DNA of 43,306 bases, taken from IMG/VR virus record IMGVR_UViG_3300034198_002474, positions 1-43,306 of that record; one strand, written 5' to 3'. This document shows positions 7,916 to 16,800 of this stretch, piece after piece. Under the pieces are notes generated by a model. The model ran no database searches and was not told the DNA's origin. It worked only from the letters and a program-made list of their open reading frames with translations. The DNA comes from a virus. Position 1 is the first letter of the stretch. Each line of letters starts with the position of its first letter. The position numbers were made by a program, and so were the translations under genes.

Positions 7916-9442
7916 TCATGCACCGCTAAGGCAACATCGATTTTTCCAAAGAAACTTTTTATCACCGGCATTTTTTGCCAGTTCCTTAGCTCTAGGTAAG
8001 GGCATTTGATCAGGGTATATTGTTCTGCAAACAAGCCTCACTTCTTCAGCATCAAACTTAATACCATTAAAAAACATAGCACGATCTGCTATGATTTTTA
8101 AAGTGATTAGGTAGCTGTCTATTTTAATAATATCTAATATTTGGCTGTTAACATATTCTAAATCAATGTCATCATTAATTCTAATATATATTTTTTCATA
8201 TTGTTTATCTACTACAATATCGTAATCTTCTGTATGCACTAGGTTTGTTACCTGAGTAATAACTTCAACTAGCAGATTAACATAAACAGGAACACCTCGT
8301 ATCCTGTATAGATTTTCACGACCGTTAAAAATATAGTTGCCATTTATAAGAGAAAACTTATCACCGGTAAGGACAGAAGACCCGTCTGGCATAATAACGC
8401 TTAACATGCCTTCGGGAGTTACAGATAACTGATAAAAATCGTCTAGTTGTTTACCAAAGTTGTCATGCTCGTATAGTGTGTAGTTTTCGGGGGTGATCCC
8501 AGGCAATAATAACGGCCCTGTTGTTTCGGTACAGCCAAATATTGAAAAAATACGGTAACCAAACTCTCCTACAACTCTTTCAATATTTGCAGGTTTAATT
8601 CTGTTTAGTACAAATATTGTCAAATCATCATGTTGTTTATTTTCAAGTGATGCTAGGGCAGTAAACTGATCTAACATAGTATAAAACATTAAGCAACGAT
8701 TTATTTTTTTACTCTGCACTAGGTCTACCCAGTTAACAGGACAGTCTGGCAAGTTATCGTGAAATCTAGCAAAATAGTGTGTAGAACAATACTTTATAGT
8801 AGGTAAAAAATAAACACCTGTAACACTACCGTGGTGTAGACCTTTAGTATGTAGGCATATATCTGATGTTTTTAAATCGTATAGTTTGGCATTTCTTTCT
8901 AAAAGATCATACAAAAACTTCTGTGTAGTAGGTATTACTTTAGGGGTATCAGTGGTTCCTGAACTAGTAGAATATATCATTATACTATCCGGTGTAGCCC
9001 ACATTACATCAGCACAGCTATCATCTGTGTAGGTACGTGTAATACTAAAATCTATTAAGTTATGTGAAAACGGTATTTCAGTTACTACTTCAGATTCGGG
9101 GTCGCCTATTACCTGTTGTATATCTCCATAAAGAGATAACTTATTTTCAACGGATTGCGATGAGTTAATAAAAGGATAATCTGATACAACAAATGACATG
9201 CCTAGTTCTGCAACAGCAATAAACCATATTACATAGCTGGGCCATGCACTGGCCGCTAATAAAACTTTTTGGCCAGGTCGTGCGTTGCGTTCTTTTATTA
9301 AGTATGTTTTGGCTCGATTTATTTGCTCAATAATCGTGGCATACGGTATATCAGAACTCAGGGTAGGATTTTTAGGATCAGTATCTGTAAAAACCCTAAT
9401 AACTAACTGCGGATTTAATATGCTTCTTGAGAGTAGTGTCAT
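7916..9442 (-). CDS. ANL-superfamily adenylate-forming enzyme (acyl-CoA synthetase / adenylation-domain-like)
   Basis: 508 aa, a normal length for acyl-CoA/acyl-AMP ligases, which activate a carboxylate with ATP and pass it to a thiol or other acceptor. Core motifs occur in order: A3 P-loop STSSGTTDTPK (158-168); A4-like HHGSVTGVYF (203-212); A5 IFGCTE (301-306); A7 LTGD (358-361); A8 GRENLYRIRG (374-383). The C-terminal subdomain (about 384-508) is present. I see no canonical A10 Pro-x4-Gly-Lys; PLPRAKELAK near 484-493 may replace it. The substrate cannot be read. It lies between an 84-aa protein and the dNMP kinase, among neck genes, which is unusual for a phage. No Shine-Dalgarno is seen; a 36-nt inverted repeat abuts the start. 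No sign of frameshift, so it is probably functional. Confidence 0.88.
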   Translation of the reverse strand: MTLLSRSILNPQLVIRVFTDTDPKNPTLSSDIPYATIIEQINRAKTYLIKERNARPGQKVLLAASAWPSYVIWFIAVAELGMSFVVSDYPFINSSQSVENKLSLYGDIQQVIGDPESEVVTEIPFSHNLIDFSITRTYTDDSCADVMWATPDSIMIYSTSSGTTDTPKVIPTTQKFLYDLLERNAKLYDLKTSDICLHTKGLHHGSVTGVYFLPTIKYCSTHYFARFHDNLPDCPVNWVDLVQSKKINRCLMFYTMLDQFTALASLENKQHDDLTIFVLNRIKPANIERVVGEFGYRIFSIFGCTETTGPLLLPGITPENYTLYEHDNFGKQLDDFYQLSVTPEGMLSVIMPDGSSVLTGDKFSLINGNYIFNGRENLYRIRGVPVYVNLLVEVITQVTNLVHTEDYDIVVDKQYEKIYIRINDDIDLEYVNSQILDIIKIDSYLITLKIIADRAMFFNGIKFDAEEVRLVCRTIYPDQMPLPRAKELAKNAGDKKFLWKNRCCLSGA

Positions 9443-9445
9443 TTG

Positions 9446-9481
9446 TAATCGAAAATATATAAACGTTATATATCTCGATTA
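9446..9481. repeat. Imperfect inverted repeat immediately upstream of the ANL gene
   Basis: Arms TAATCGAAAATATATAA (9446-9462) and TTATATATCTCGATTA (9466-9481) pair over 15 positions with a small bulge and a 3-nt loop. The repeat begins 3 nt upstream of the ANL ATG. It lacks a T-run, so an operator or a translation-control hairpin is more likely than a terminator. Confidence 0.6.
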
Positions 9482-9491
9482 CTGCTAACTA

Positions 9492-9746
9492 TTAAGATTT
9501 TTTAGCGGCTGCTTCTTGATCTAGTTTAGCAAAGATTTCTTTTACATTTGGAAGATCTTTGATTTCTTCTTTGATAGTCCAGATTTCTTTAGGACCTAGA
9601 TCTGCATAGTGGTTAGGAAAAAAGCAGTGCCAAACACTTTTAAGACTTAGTTTACCTAGACGAACTGCAAGTCCCCAGCTGTGTAACCAATGCTGCCAAT
9701 ATGTTAAATGATGATCTGCTAGATGATCTAATTTTTGTGTTGTCAT
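9492..9746 (-). CDS. Small protein, DUF6356-like, unknown function
   Basis: 84 aa. The N-terminal half is aromatic and His-rich (HHLTYWQHWLHSWGLAVR, about residues 12-29), followed by a hydrophobic or amphipathic segment KLSLKSVWHCFFPNHYAD (about 32-49). The C-terminal third is charged and helical. The pattern YWxH-(x)n-GL-(x)n-W-H-x-x-FP resembles small membrane-associated proteins of the DUF6356 type that I recall from cyanophages and proteobacteria; this is a tentative link. It starts 3 nt after the gp13-like stop, with an AGGAT ribosome site, and the ANL gene follows 49 nt downstream, so it is cotranscribed with at least the neck gene. No function proposed. Confidence 0.6.
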   Translation of the reverse strand: MTTQKLDHLADHHLTYWQHWLHSWGLAVRLGKLSLKSVWHCFFPNHYADLGPKEIWTIKEEIKDLPNVKEIFAKLDQEAAAKKS

Positions 9747-9749
9747 GTA

Positions 9750-10520
9750 TTATCCTATAATAAATGCATAACCTTGGTTGCCGCCGGCGATATAGGTTTC
9801 TAACTCTTTGTCTAACTTTTCAAGTTCGGCGGCACCGGCAGTTAATAATGCACTGCCATTTAGTTGAATAGCTTGGCCCGGTCCAGCAATGCTACCAAAC
9901 TTGCTACGTGCTTCACCTAGTATAAGTTTGCAAGTTGCTAGAGTATAATCTCTAAGCCATTGTTTGGCGTATATGTCAGTGAGCAACACAAAGTCTGGAC
10001 GGAAGTTATGGCATCGTATCAAAACTTGTTCGCCTTGGGCAAATGGGCGTTGTAAGATAGTAAGAGTATGGCTTTGTTGTTTCCATTTAAACTCAATATA
10101 GCTACCGAACATACGGCCAACTAGTTTCTGATAGCCTGCAAATAGTTCGTATGTTGCAAGCCCGCCCATCATAGTACTGTTAAGTAAATAGGTGTTTGTA
10201 TAGGCCAAGTTAAAGGGTTCAAATAGTGTTCCGCCGCCACCTAATCCGCTACGTGATCCAATGGATCTACGAAAAATACTTTGAACTTCAATAACTTCGT
10301 CGGGCAAACGATATTCGTTAGTATCTTGTATTAGCTCTAAAAACATGTAGCTTTCTTCTACAGCATTTGGACTGCGCTGACGATATCGTGTTAGTGCGCG
10401 ATCTAGTGCAGTTTCGTAATGAATGGGGTCTAGTTCAACCTCAACCATACCGTCTGCCAGCATAGTGCGCACGTAATCAAATACTTTATTGCGCTCAGTT
10501 AATGATGTAGATTCAGACAT
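9750..10520 (-). CDS. gp13: Neck / head-tail connector protein (gp13-like)
   Basis: 256 aa; T4 gp13 is 309 aa. Together with gp14 it seals the DNA-filled head and docks the tail. The sequence is helical at the start (RNKVFDYVRTMLADGMVEVE), then HYETALDRALTRYRQRS (about 35-51), a LPDEVIEVQSIFRRS segment (about 75-89), a beta-rich middle (GSYIEFKWKQQSHTLTILQR) and a helical C-terminus with ARSKFGSIAGPG and LNGSALLTAGAAELEKL (about 200-240). This plan matches a connector family I remember from T4-like cyanophages; the gp13 name rests mainly on its place next to gp14-like and gp15 genes. A GGAGAAC ribosome site and a late promoter motif precede it, and the 84-aa gene follows 3 nt after its stop. 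Confidence 0.62.
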   Translation of the reverse strand: MSESTSLTERNKVFDYVRTMLADGMVEVELDPIHYETALDRALTRYRQRSPNAVEESYMFLELIQDTNEYRLPDEVIEVQSIFRRSIGSRSGLGGGGTLFEPFNLAYTNTYLLNSTMMGGLATYELFAGYQKLVGRMFGSYIEFKWKQQSHTLTILQRPFAQGEQVLIRCHNFRPDFVLLTDIYAKQWLRDYTLATCKLILGEARSKFGSIAGPGQAIQLNGSALLTAGAAELEKLDKELETYIAGGNQGYAFIIG

Positions 10521-10536
10521 TTTAGTTCTCCATGTA

Positions 10537-10543
10537 TATTTAG
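10537..10543 (-). promoter_or_regulatory. Late promoter motif CTAAATA for gp13-like gene
   Basis: Minus-strand CTAAATA, 16 nt before the ATG at 10520, with a GGAGAAC ribosome site between. It is back to back with a plus-strand motif at 10550-10556, forming an inverted ATATTTA...TAAATAT pair (10536-10557) around GCTAGC. Confidence 0.6.
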
Positions 10544-10549
10544 CTAGCG

Positions 10550-10556
10550 ATAAATA
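10550..10556 (+). promoter_or_regulatory. Late promoter motif ATAAATA abutting the gp14-like start codon
   Basis: GATAAATATCATTATG: motif followed after 5 nt by the ATG at 10562. No Shine-Dalgarno. The expected transcription start coincides with the start codon. Confidence 0.45.
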
Positions 10557-10561
10557 TCATT

Positions 10562-11938
10562 ATGCCACGATTATCCTTATACAAGCCCGAACGAGGGCAA
10601 GACTACAAGTTCATAGATCGCCAGATTTCTGAGATGTTTCAGGTTGGCGGAACAGACATATATCTGCACAAATATATAGGGGTCAATACAGACCTTGAAA
10701 ACTCTACCGCAGATCAGCCGCACTATGATACAACTAGTCCTACAAATATACAAGATTTGTTATTTTTAGAAAATCGAGATCGCAAGTACGATCCGTCTAT
10801 ATATCGAATCCGCGGGTTATACAATGTACAAAATATCGATTTCAATCTAAGTCAGTTTGGGTTGTTTATTGATAACGACACATTGTTTATGACGGTTCAT
10901 ATCAATGATTTTATCAAGTACATTGGCCGTAAACCCATTAGCGGAGATGTTATAGAACTGCCGCATTTGAAAGATCAGTTTGCACTAAATGAATATGATT
11001 TTGCATTGCCAAGATATTATGTTATTGAAGACGTGGGCCGTGCTAGCGAAGGATTTAGTGCCACTTGGTATCCGCACTTATACAGATTAAAACTCAAGAA
11101 GATTACCAATGCTCAACAGTTTGCTGATATTCTTAATCAACCAGCAACTGATGCTAACGGTGATCCAATACCTAATACTAAGATAGGTGACTTGTTAAGC
11201 ACTAGAGTTAAAGAACTTGAAATCAATCAAAGTGTGTTGACTCAAGCAGAACTTGATGCTCCGTTAAGCGGATATGAAACAAGGCACTTTTTTACACTGG
11301 CTGTAGATGAAAAGGGTAAAACTCTGCTACAAACTGTTGACGAAACAGACATAGATGCCAGTCTTACTAATGTAGGTGCTGGGGAAATCAATGATAGACC
11401 TCAGCGAGATGGCTACACTGGCTACTTAATAGGCGATGGTTATCCTCCTAATGGATTTGATTTTGGTCATGGCATTCAGTTTCCTCAAGTTGCTATGAAG
11501 AACGATTATTTCTTACGAACAGACATGTTCCCCAATAGGCTTTATAGATATGATGGAGTGCGTTGGGTCAAGTTAGAAGATGCAGTTCGCCATACAATGA
11601 CCAATACTGATCAACGTCAGACTCTAAAAACCAGCTTTATTAATAATAAAAATATCACAGGTACAGCAGTTATGGGAGAAGGCGTATATGTTCCTATTGC
11701 TGACTCTACTACTATACAAACAGATATACCGTTTACAGATGGCATGGGTGCAAAAACTATGATTGGTGATGTGGCTGTTACTTTAAGTACAGTGTCTAGT
11801 GGCGCTGGCGGCAATGCTCTAATAACTATGAATGCTACTGCTGCCTTGGGTAGTTCAGTTTCTTGGACTGTATATTCATCTTACTTTGAAGAACGTCAAA
11901 GTATTAGTAAAGCTCTTAAACCAAAGGCAGATTTATAA
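10562..11938 (+). CDS. gp14: Neck protein, gp14-like, with C-terminal extension
   Basis: 458 aa, much longer than T4 gp14 (256 aa). Residues 1-185 hold the conserved part: FIDRQISEMFQVGGTDIYLHKY, IQDLLFLENRDRKYDPSIYR, LSQFGLFIDNDTLFMTVHIN, and IEDVGRASEGFSATWYPHLY. That layout (binding of beta strands around an early IRG segment and a late WYPHLYRLKL strand) fits the gp14 connector. Residues 190-458 are an extension: a helical/linker part, then a beta region ending in the module FPNRLYRYDGVRWVKLED and a small Ig-like or jelly-roll end. The stop overlaps the gp15 start (TAATG), so the two are coupled. The alternative is a general virion structural protein. The gp14 name is moderate; virion neck role is likely from context. 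Confidence 0.58.
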   Translation: MPRLSLYKPERGQDYKFIDRQISEMFQVGGTDIYLHKYIGVNTDLENSTADQPHYDTTSPTNIQDLLFLENRDRKYDPSIYRIRGLYNVQNIDFNLSQFGLFIDNDTLFMTVHINDFIKYIGRKPISGDVIELPHLKDQFALNEYDFALPRYYVIEDVGRASEGFSATWYPHLYRLKLKKITNAQQFADILNQPATDANGDPIPNTKIGDLLSTRVKELEINQSVLTQAELDAPLSGYETRHFFTLAVDEKGKTLLQTVDETDIDASLTNVGAGEINDRPQRDGYTGYLIGDGYPPNGFDFGHGIQFPQVAMKNDYFLRTDMFPNRLYRYDGVRWVKLEDAVRHTMTNTDQRQTLKTSFINNKNITGTAVMGEGVYVPIADSTTIQTDIPFTDGMGAKTMIGDVAVTLSTVSSGAGGNALITMNATAALGSSVSWTVYSSYFEERQSISKALKPKADL

Positions 11939-13431
11939 TGTTACATTTCTATGACGGCCAGATCCGTAGATACCTGCTACAAACTATTCGAGTGTTTAGT
12001 AACTTTTCAGTAAAATATGCTGATGGTACACTGGTACAGATACCTGTTGTCTACGGCGATGCTGATAGACAAGCGGCGGCAATCATGCGTCAAAACAGTG
12101 AAAATGTCATCAACTCTGCACCACGTATTTCCATATACATTAGTGGCTTGTCTATGGATGTAAGTCGACTAAGCGATGCCAGTTATGTAGGTAAGATACA
12201 TGTGCGTGAACGTGATATTGATACAGAAACTGGCCACTACAACACTAACCAAGGCAATAACTATACTGTAGAAAGGCTAATGCCAACTCCTTTTACTCTA
12301 AGTATGAAAGTTGATATTTGGTCTGCTAACACTGATCAAAAACTACAGATTTTAGAACAGATTTTAGTATTGTTTAATCCAACGCTAGAGTTGCAAACAA
12401 CAGATAACTATGTTGATTGGACTAGTTTGAGTGTTTTAGAAATAAAAGATTTAACATGGAGTGGTAGAACTATACCTGTAGGCAATGACAGCCCAATAGA
12501 CATTGCTACCATCACACTATCAGCGCCTATATGGATTAATCCTCCCGTAAAAGTAAAACAAATGGGTATTATTACAGCTATTATTACCAGTATTAATAAT
12601 GGCTCTAATCCCCCTGATCCAACTAGTATTGACGGCTTAGGAGTTGATCCTTCATCTAGCGGTAATGGAACAACCAGCGGTGATGGAAGTGGTAACATGG
12701 GTGATGTACTCAGTACTGTAGATGTTGCTGTTGGCGGTTACGGTGTCCAAGTCTACGGCGGCCAAGCAAAGTTACTTAGTGTACATGAGGCGGTAGCGGC
12801 CAACGCACATGCTATTGGTATTGCTGAAAAACTCGGTGCTCCTATCAACTGGAGATCATTACTTGATCAGTATCCAGGCAAATATAGAGCAGGTTACAGT
12901 AAAATATATTTAAAACAACCTAATAAACACGAAGTATCTGGTACATTTAGTATTAACCCGCTTGACGAATCTTTAATAACAGTTAACTGGGATCAAGATA
13001 CATACCCAAGTAATACAGACTTGCATGCTAGCGGTCCTCGACCTAGTCCGGGAACATTTGATGCTATTATTGATCCTATGACCAAAGGTCCAGGACATGG
13101 CCTAGCATTACCCAGTGCCGGTACTAGATACCTTATTGTTGAAAACATTGGTGCTAGCGTAGCTTTAGGCGACCCAGTAACTAATGAAGACGGTCCTGAT
13201 GCATGGAAAAATAATGATGGCAGTGATTTTGTAGCCAAAGAAAATGATATTATTGAATGGCAGGGCGATCACTGGATTGTTATATTTGAAGCTATAACAA
13301 ATCAGAACCCCGCACATCCTATCTATCAAACTAATATATACACTGGAGTACAATACAAGTGGGATGGTCTTGCATGGACTAAATCATTTGAAGGTGAATA
13401 TAGAGAAGGATCATGGAGACTAAGGCTGTAA
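11938..13431 (+). CDS. gp15: Tail terminator / sheath stabiliser (gp15-like) with long C-terminal extension
   Basis: 497 aa against 272 in T4 gp15, which caps the tube and sheath and joins the tail to the neck. Residues 1-215 match the gp15 plan: an opening FYDGQIRRYLLQTIRVFSNF, a VQIPVVYGD strand, PRISIYISGLSMD, PTPFTLSMKVDIWSANTDQK and ILEQILVLFNPTLELQ, closing with WINPPVK, which parallels the WMYPPV motif of T4 gp15. A Gly/Ser/Asp linker (about 222-262) leads to a second region with AGTRYLIVENIG (about 395-406), NDIIEWQGDHWIV and a final GVQYKWDGLAWTK module. The Nudix gene overlaps its last 19 nt. The extension may decorate the neck; its function is unknown. Confidence 0.8.
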   Translation: MLHFYDGQIRRYLLQTIRVFSNFSVKYADGTLVQIPVVYGDADRQAAAIMRQNSENVINSAPRISIYISGLSMDVSRLSDASYVGKIHVRERDIDTETGHYNTNQGNNYTVERLMPTPFTLSMKVDIWSANTDQKLQILEQILVLFNPTLELQTTDNYVDWTSLSVLEIKDLTWSGRTIPVGNDSPIDIATITLSAPIWINPPVKVKQMGIITAIITSINNGSNPPDPTSIDGLGVDPSSSGNGTTSGDGSGNMGDVLSTVDVAVGGYGVQVYGGQAKLLSVHEAVAANAHAIGIAEKLGAPINWRSLLDQYPGKYRAGYSKIYLKQPNKHEVSGTFSINPLDESLITVNWDQDTYPSNTDLHASGPRPSPGTFDAIIDPMTKGPGHGLALPSAGTRYLIVENIGASVALGDPVTNEDGPDAWKNNDGSDFVAKENDIIEWQGDHWIVIFEAITNQNPAHPIYQTNIYTGVQYKWDGLAWTKSFEGEYREGSWRLRL

Positions 13432-13862
13432 GAGAAAAAATTGTTTGTAGCGGTGCATTATTTTTTACTAAAAATACACACCGTTGCCTACTGCTACAAA
13501 AATCAAATGGCAAACACGAAGGCACTTGGGGCCTAGTAGGTGGGACAAACATTACCGGTGAGACCCCGTGGCAGGGTCTACAACGAGAGATTGAAGAAGA
13601 AATAGGGCTAGTGCCTGATATTAAAAAGACACTACCGTTAGAACAGTTTGTATCAAATGATAGTGTATTCAACTTTCACACATATTTTTGTATTGTTGAA
13701 GAAGAGTTTGTACCCATTCTCAGTGCTGAACACGATGCTTGGGGTTGGTTTGATCTTAACAAGTTGCCCAGACCTGTACACAGCGGGTTAAGTTTAAGTT
13801 TAAGAAACAAAGTTATCCAGATTAAAATACAAACAATAATAGATCTTATTGATAATCTATAA
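13413..13862 (+). CDS. Nudix hydrolase
   Basis: 149 aa, the size of a minimal Nudix domain. The Nudix box G-x5-E-x7-R-E-h-x-E-E-x-G-h is intact: G44, E50, then REIEEEIGL at 58-66, giving the metal-binding Glu residues. Such enzymes hydrolyse nucleoside diphosphate-linked compounds (oxidised dNTPs, NDP-sugars, ADP-ribose, capped RNA); the substrate cannot be deduced here. The WGLVGGTN start and DAWGWFDLNKLP end match the MutT-like branch. The gene starts inside gp15 (19-nt overlap) after an AAGGATC ribosome site and ends on a terminator. T4-like marine phages often carry a Nudix gene near structural genes. A role in clearing nucleotides or NDP-sugars during infection is inference. Confidence 0.92.
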   Translation: METKAVREKIVCSGALFFTKNTHRCLLLQKSNGKHEGTWGLVGGTNITGETPWQGLQREIEEEIGLVPDIKKTLPLEQFVSNDSVFNFHTYFCIVEEEFVPILSAEHDAWGWFDLNKLPRPVHSGLSLSLRNKVIQIKIQTIIDLIDNL

Positions 13863-13887
13863 AAAAAGCACCTTGCGGTGCTTTTTT
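13862..13887. terminator. Bidirectional terminator between convergent units
   Basis: Perfect 11-bp stem AAAAAAGCACC / GGTGCTTTTTT around TTGC; on the minus strand the loop reads GCAA closed by C-G, a GNRA tetraloop. It serves both the plus-strand Nudix gene and the minus-strand 1071-aa gene. Confidence 0.9.
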
Positions 13888-13890
13888 GTT

Positions 13891-16800
13891 TTACGCTTGA
13901 GCTTCACCCCAACGTAATACCAAGTTACTTAAAATAGGAGTACCTTGTGTAATGTACACGTTAATGAACAATACGTCTGGACCATTTGGGAAAGTACCAC
14001 GTCCACCTAGTGGTGTATTGGTAAGTTCTTTCAATGGGCTTAGATCGAGAACATCTCGTCCTGATTGGCCGGCAATGAATGAGAAAACAGTTTCACCTGG
14101 TTTAGCATAAGTGTTACGGCTGATAGTAACGTTGTTAGTATTTGACAATGCAGTAATTAACGGGCTACTAATAGTAATGCTGGTGTTGGTAGTAAAACTA
14201 ATAACAGTAGTATTACCAGCGAACGCATTGGTAACAGCAGTTGATGTAACGTCATCGCCAATCTGAATGTTGGCTGTTGATGCAACCGGAATGATTGTAG
14301 CACCGACTGCCGCACCGGTTGTTGTTGTTGCTAAATTAAACACACCGTCAAACGTTACACTTGTACCTAAAGCAACTTGTGCAAAACTTGGTTGACCTGT
14401 TGGGATCGTTGCAGAACTTAGACCGTTCCATGAAATATTGTTTACGTTGGTTGGATAGTTTTGTGGATTCAACACGCCTTCAACGACCAACGCTGAGTTA
14501 GTGTTAGTTGAAGATCCCGCTGTAATCTCAATACCTTGTAGTAGTAACTGCGCACGATTAATAAGCTCACGTACACCCAAGTCACCAATAATAGCATTAC
14601 TAACTGACGGTGCTAAACGAATAGCAAACGCTGTAGTCTTTTTAGTACTGATAGAAACGTTAAGTGCAGAATAATTAAAAATGTATCCGCGATCTTCGTC
14701 AAATCCACCGTCTGACATAAATGCTGAACCCCAGTGACTAATCTGCGGAGTGGCGGTTTGTCCCACTAGAATAACACCGGTGTTTATTGGATGAGTTGAT
14801 GCTGTACCGGCAGTAAATGTTCTAGTTGAGCCTGCGGCAAACTGAGTTAATGTTACTGCTCTAGTACACCCAGTTAAGTTGCCAGCGCCTGAGTTTGCAC
14901 TTTTACCTGCATAGCTGATCAACTCGTTTTCTACATAGACAGTGCCAGTGGGTGGGAAGAATGTTAAATCAGCGATTGGTAAAGAGCCAGTTGATGCGCT
15001 GATTGCACTGGTCAATACTGACCTTGCACTTTCATTAATAACTTCATAACGTACAGGCTGGTTACCTGAACGCATGTATGCTTCTTTGTTTAAGTTATTG
15101 TTACGTAATCTGTGAACAAAAATGTACTTACCTTCTGGACCACGTAGCATCCAGTCAATAAAACCAGCACCGTACCATGTCCATTGCATGCCAATCATCT
15201 GCATCTTACCTGCATCTATTAAGTAGCCGCTTGGGTTAAATGCATTGTTAGATCCGTCTAGTCGGTCAATGTTCCACTGACTTTGTGGTACAATATAGTC
15301 AATAGTTTTAACCATTTTAACGTTGTTTACATTAACTGCGCCACGATAGTCTGGTGTAACATACAGTTGGGTATCACTAACTACTTGTGACACCACGTGA
15401 GTCATACCACGAATAACAATCCTGTCGCCTGCGGCTAGTTGAGATAAAAATCTTGTATTAGAACCAACCACTGAGTTACTATCAGTAGTAACAGTTACAG
15501 TACCTGCAACTTGGAATGTACTTGAACGTCGACCAATGGCAAAAGTTTGCCCGTCGTATTGCCAGAACATGCCGTTTTGATCATCGTAAGTTCCTGCACG
15601 TACTGTAGCACCGTTCCATTGTGTTACTGTTAATGAGCAAGGTGTACCGATAGCGGCAGTAGTACTACCTAGTACACTAGTTGCGGCCACAGTAAGTGTA
15701 CGTTCGTCTACTATACCGTTAACAATATAAGTTCCGTTGTATCCGCTAGTTTGTACACCCTCTAACTTGATAGTTGCACCTACTTGGCATCCGTGGTCAA
15801 CATCGTCTGTTGTAATAGAAATAGTGGATGGCAAACCGGTGCTAGTTGCCGTTACTACTCTTACGTCATAGTTAGGAGCAAATAGAGCACCTGTATTATA
15901 GTTTACAGCTTTACCAGATTGATAACGAATGTATTTTTTACTTTGACGGATGGCTTGCGCACCGTGTGTTGGACCACCTGTACCTAACATAACACCGCCG
16001 TCAAACGGTCTATGTGTGTAGAAACAATCTGGTCGGGCATAGAATGTACCAGTGATACTGCCGCTGATTGTTCCTGGTGCTCGTCCTGTGTAGGTCAACG
16101 TAGTTGCTGATGGTACTGATTCAACAAAGAATGGACCGCCTGCTAGTGTATGATTATTAACACCGTTGTCTGATGCAATAATTACTGTAAAAGTATTGCC
16201 TGGAATAAATCCGTGAGCATTGGTAAATGTAACTGTAATAGTTGGTGCTAATGTTCCGCCTGCGTTGTTAACAAATGTAAATGCAGGGTTACTACTACCA
16301 ACTGATGCGCCTGTGTAGTAAGAACCTTTTCTTAACTGTGTATAAGTTGTTGATAAAATATCGCCGTTGCTCACACCTACTTTTGCTTTGGCGTAGTAGG
16401 TAAATGTTGACGGAAGGCCGTTAACTGTTGGGCTTGCTGGAACACTGTTAATAACAAATGTACCTTCTGCACGAGCAAAACCTGTAATGCTATTCAAATA
16501 ACCTTTAACAGTAATGGGAGTACCTACTGAAAAGCCGTGGGCGGCTTGTGTTGTAACTGTGATTAAACTTGCGCCAGTGCCACCGGTGCCTGTGCTTGCA
16601 TCAGTAGTAACCGACTGTACTAGTGTATCTGTACCAGGAACTTCGTAAATACTTGGGTAGCCGCGTAGCATGTCAATAACTTGCCACTTAGTTGGTTGGA
16701 GACCATATTCAAAGTCAGCGTCAATCATGGATTTTGGACTAGCTACACGCATACGTTCAAATGCGTCAGTTCCCATGGCCCATGGTCTTATTGTTGTTTC

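Noticed and set aside
9446-9481. Inverted repeat read as an intrinsic terminator for the neck unit
   Set aside because: The stem is AT-rich and no T-run follows on the minus strand, unlike the four clear terminators in this window.
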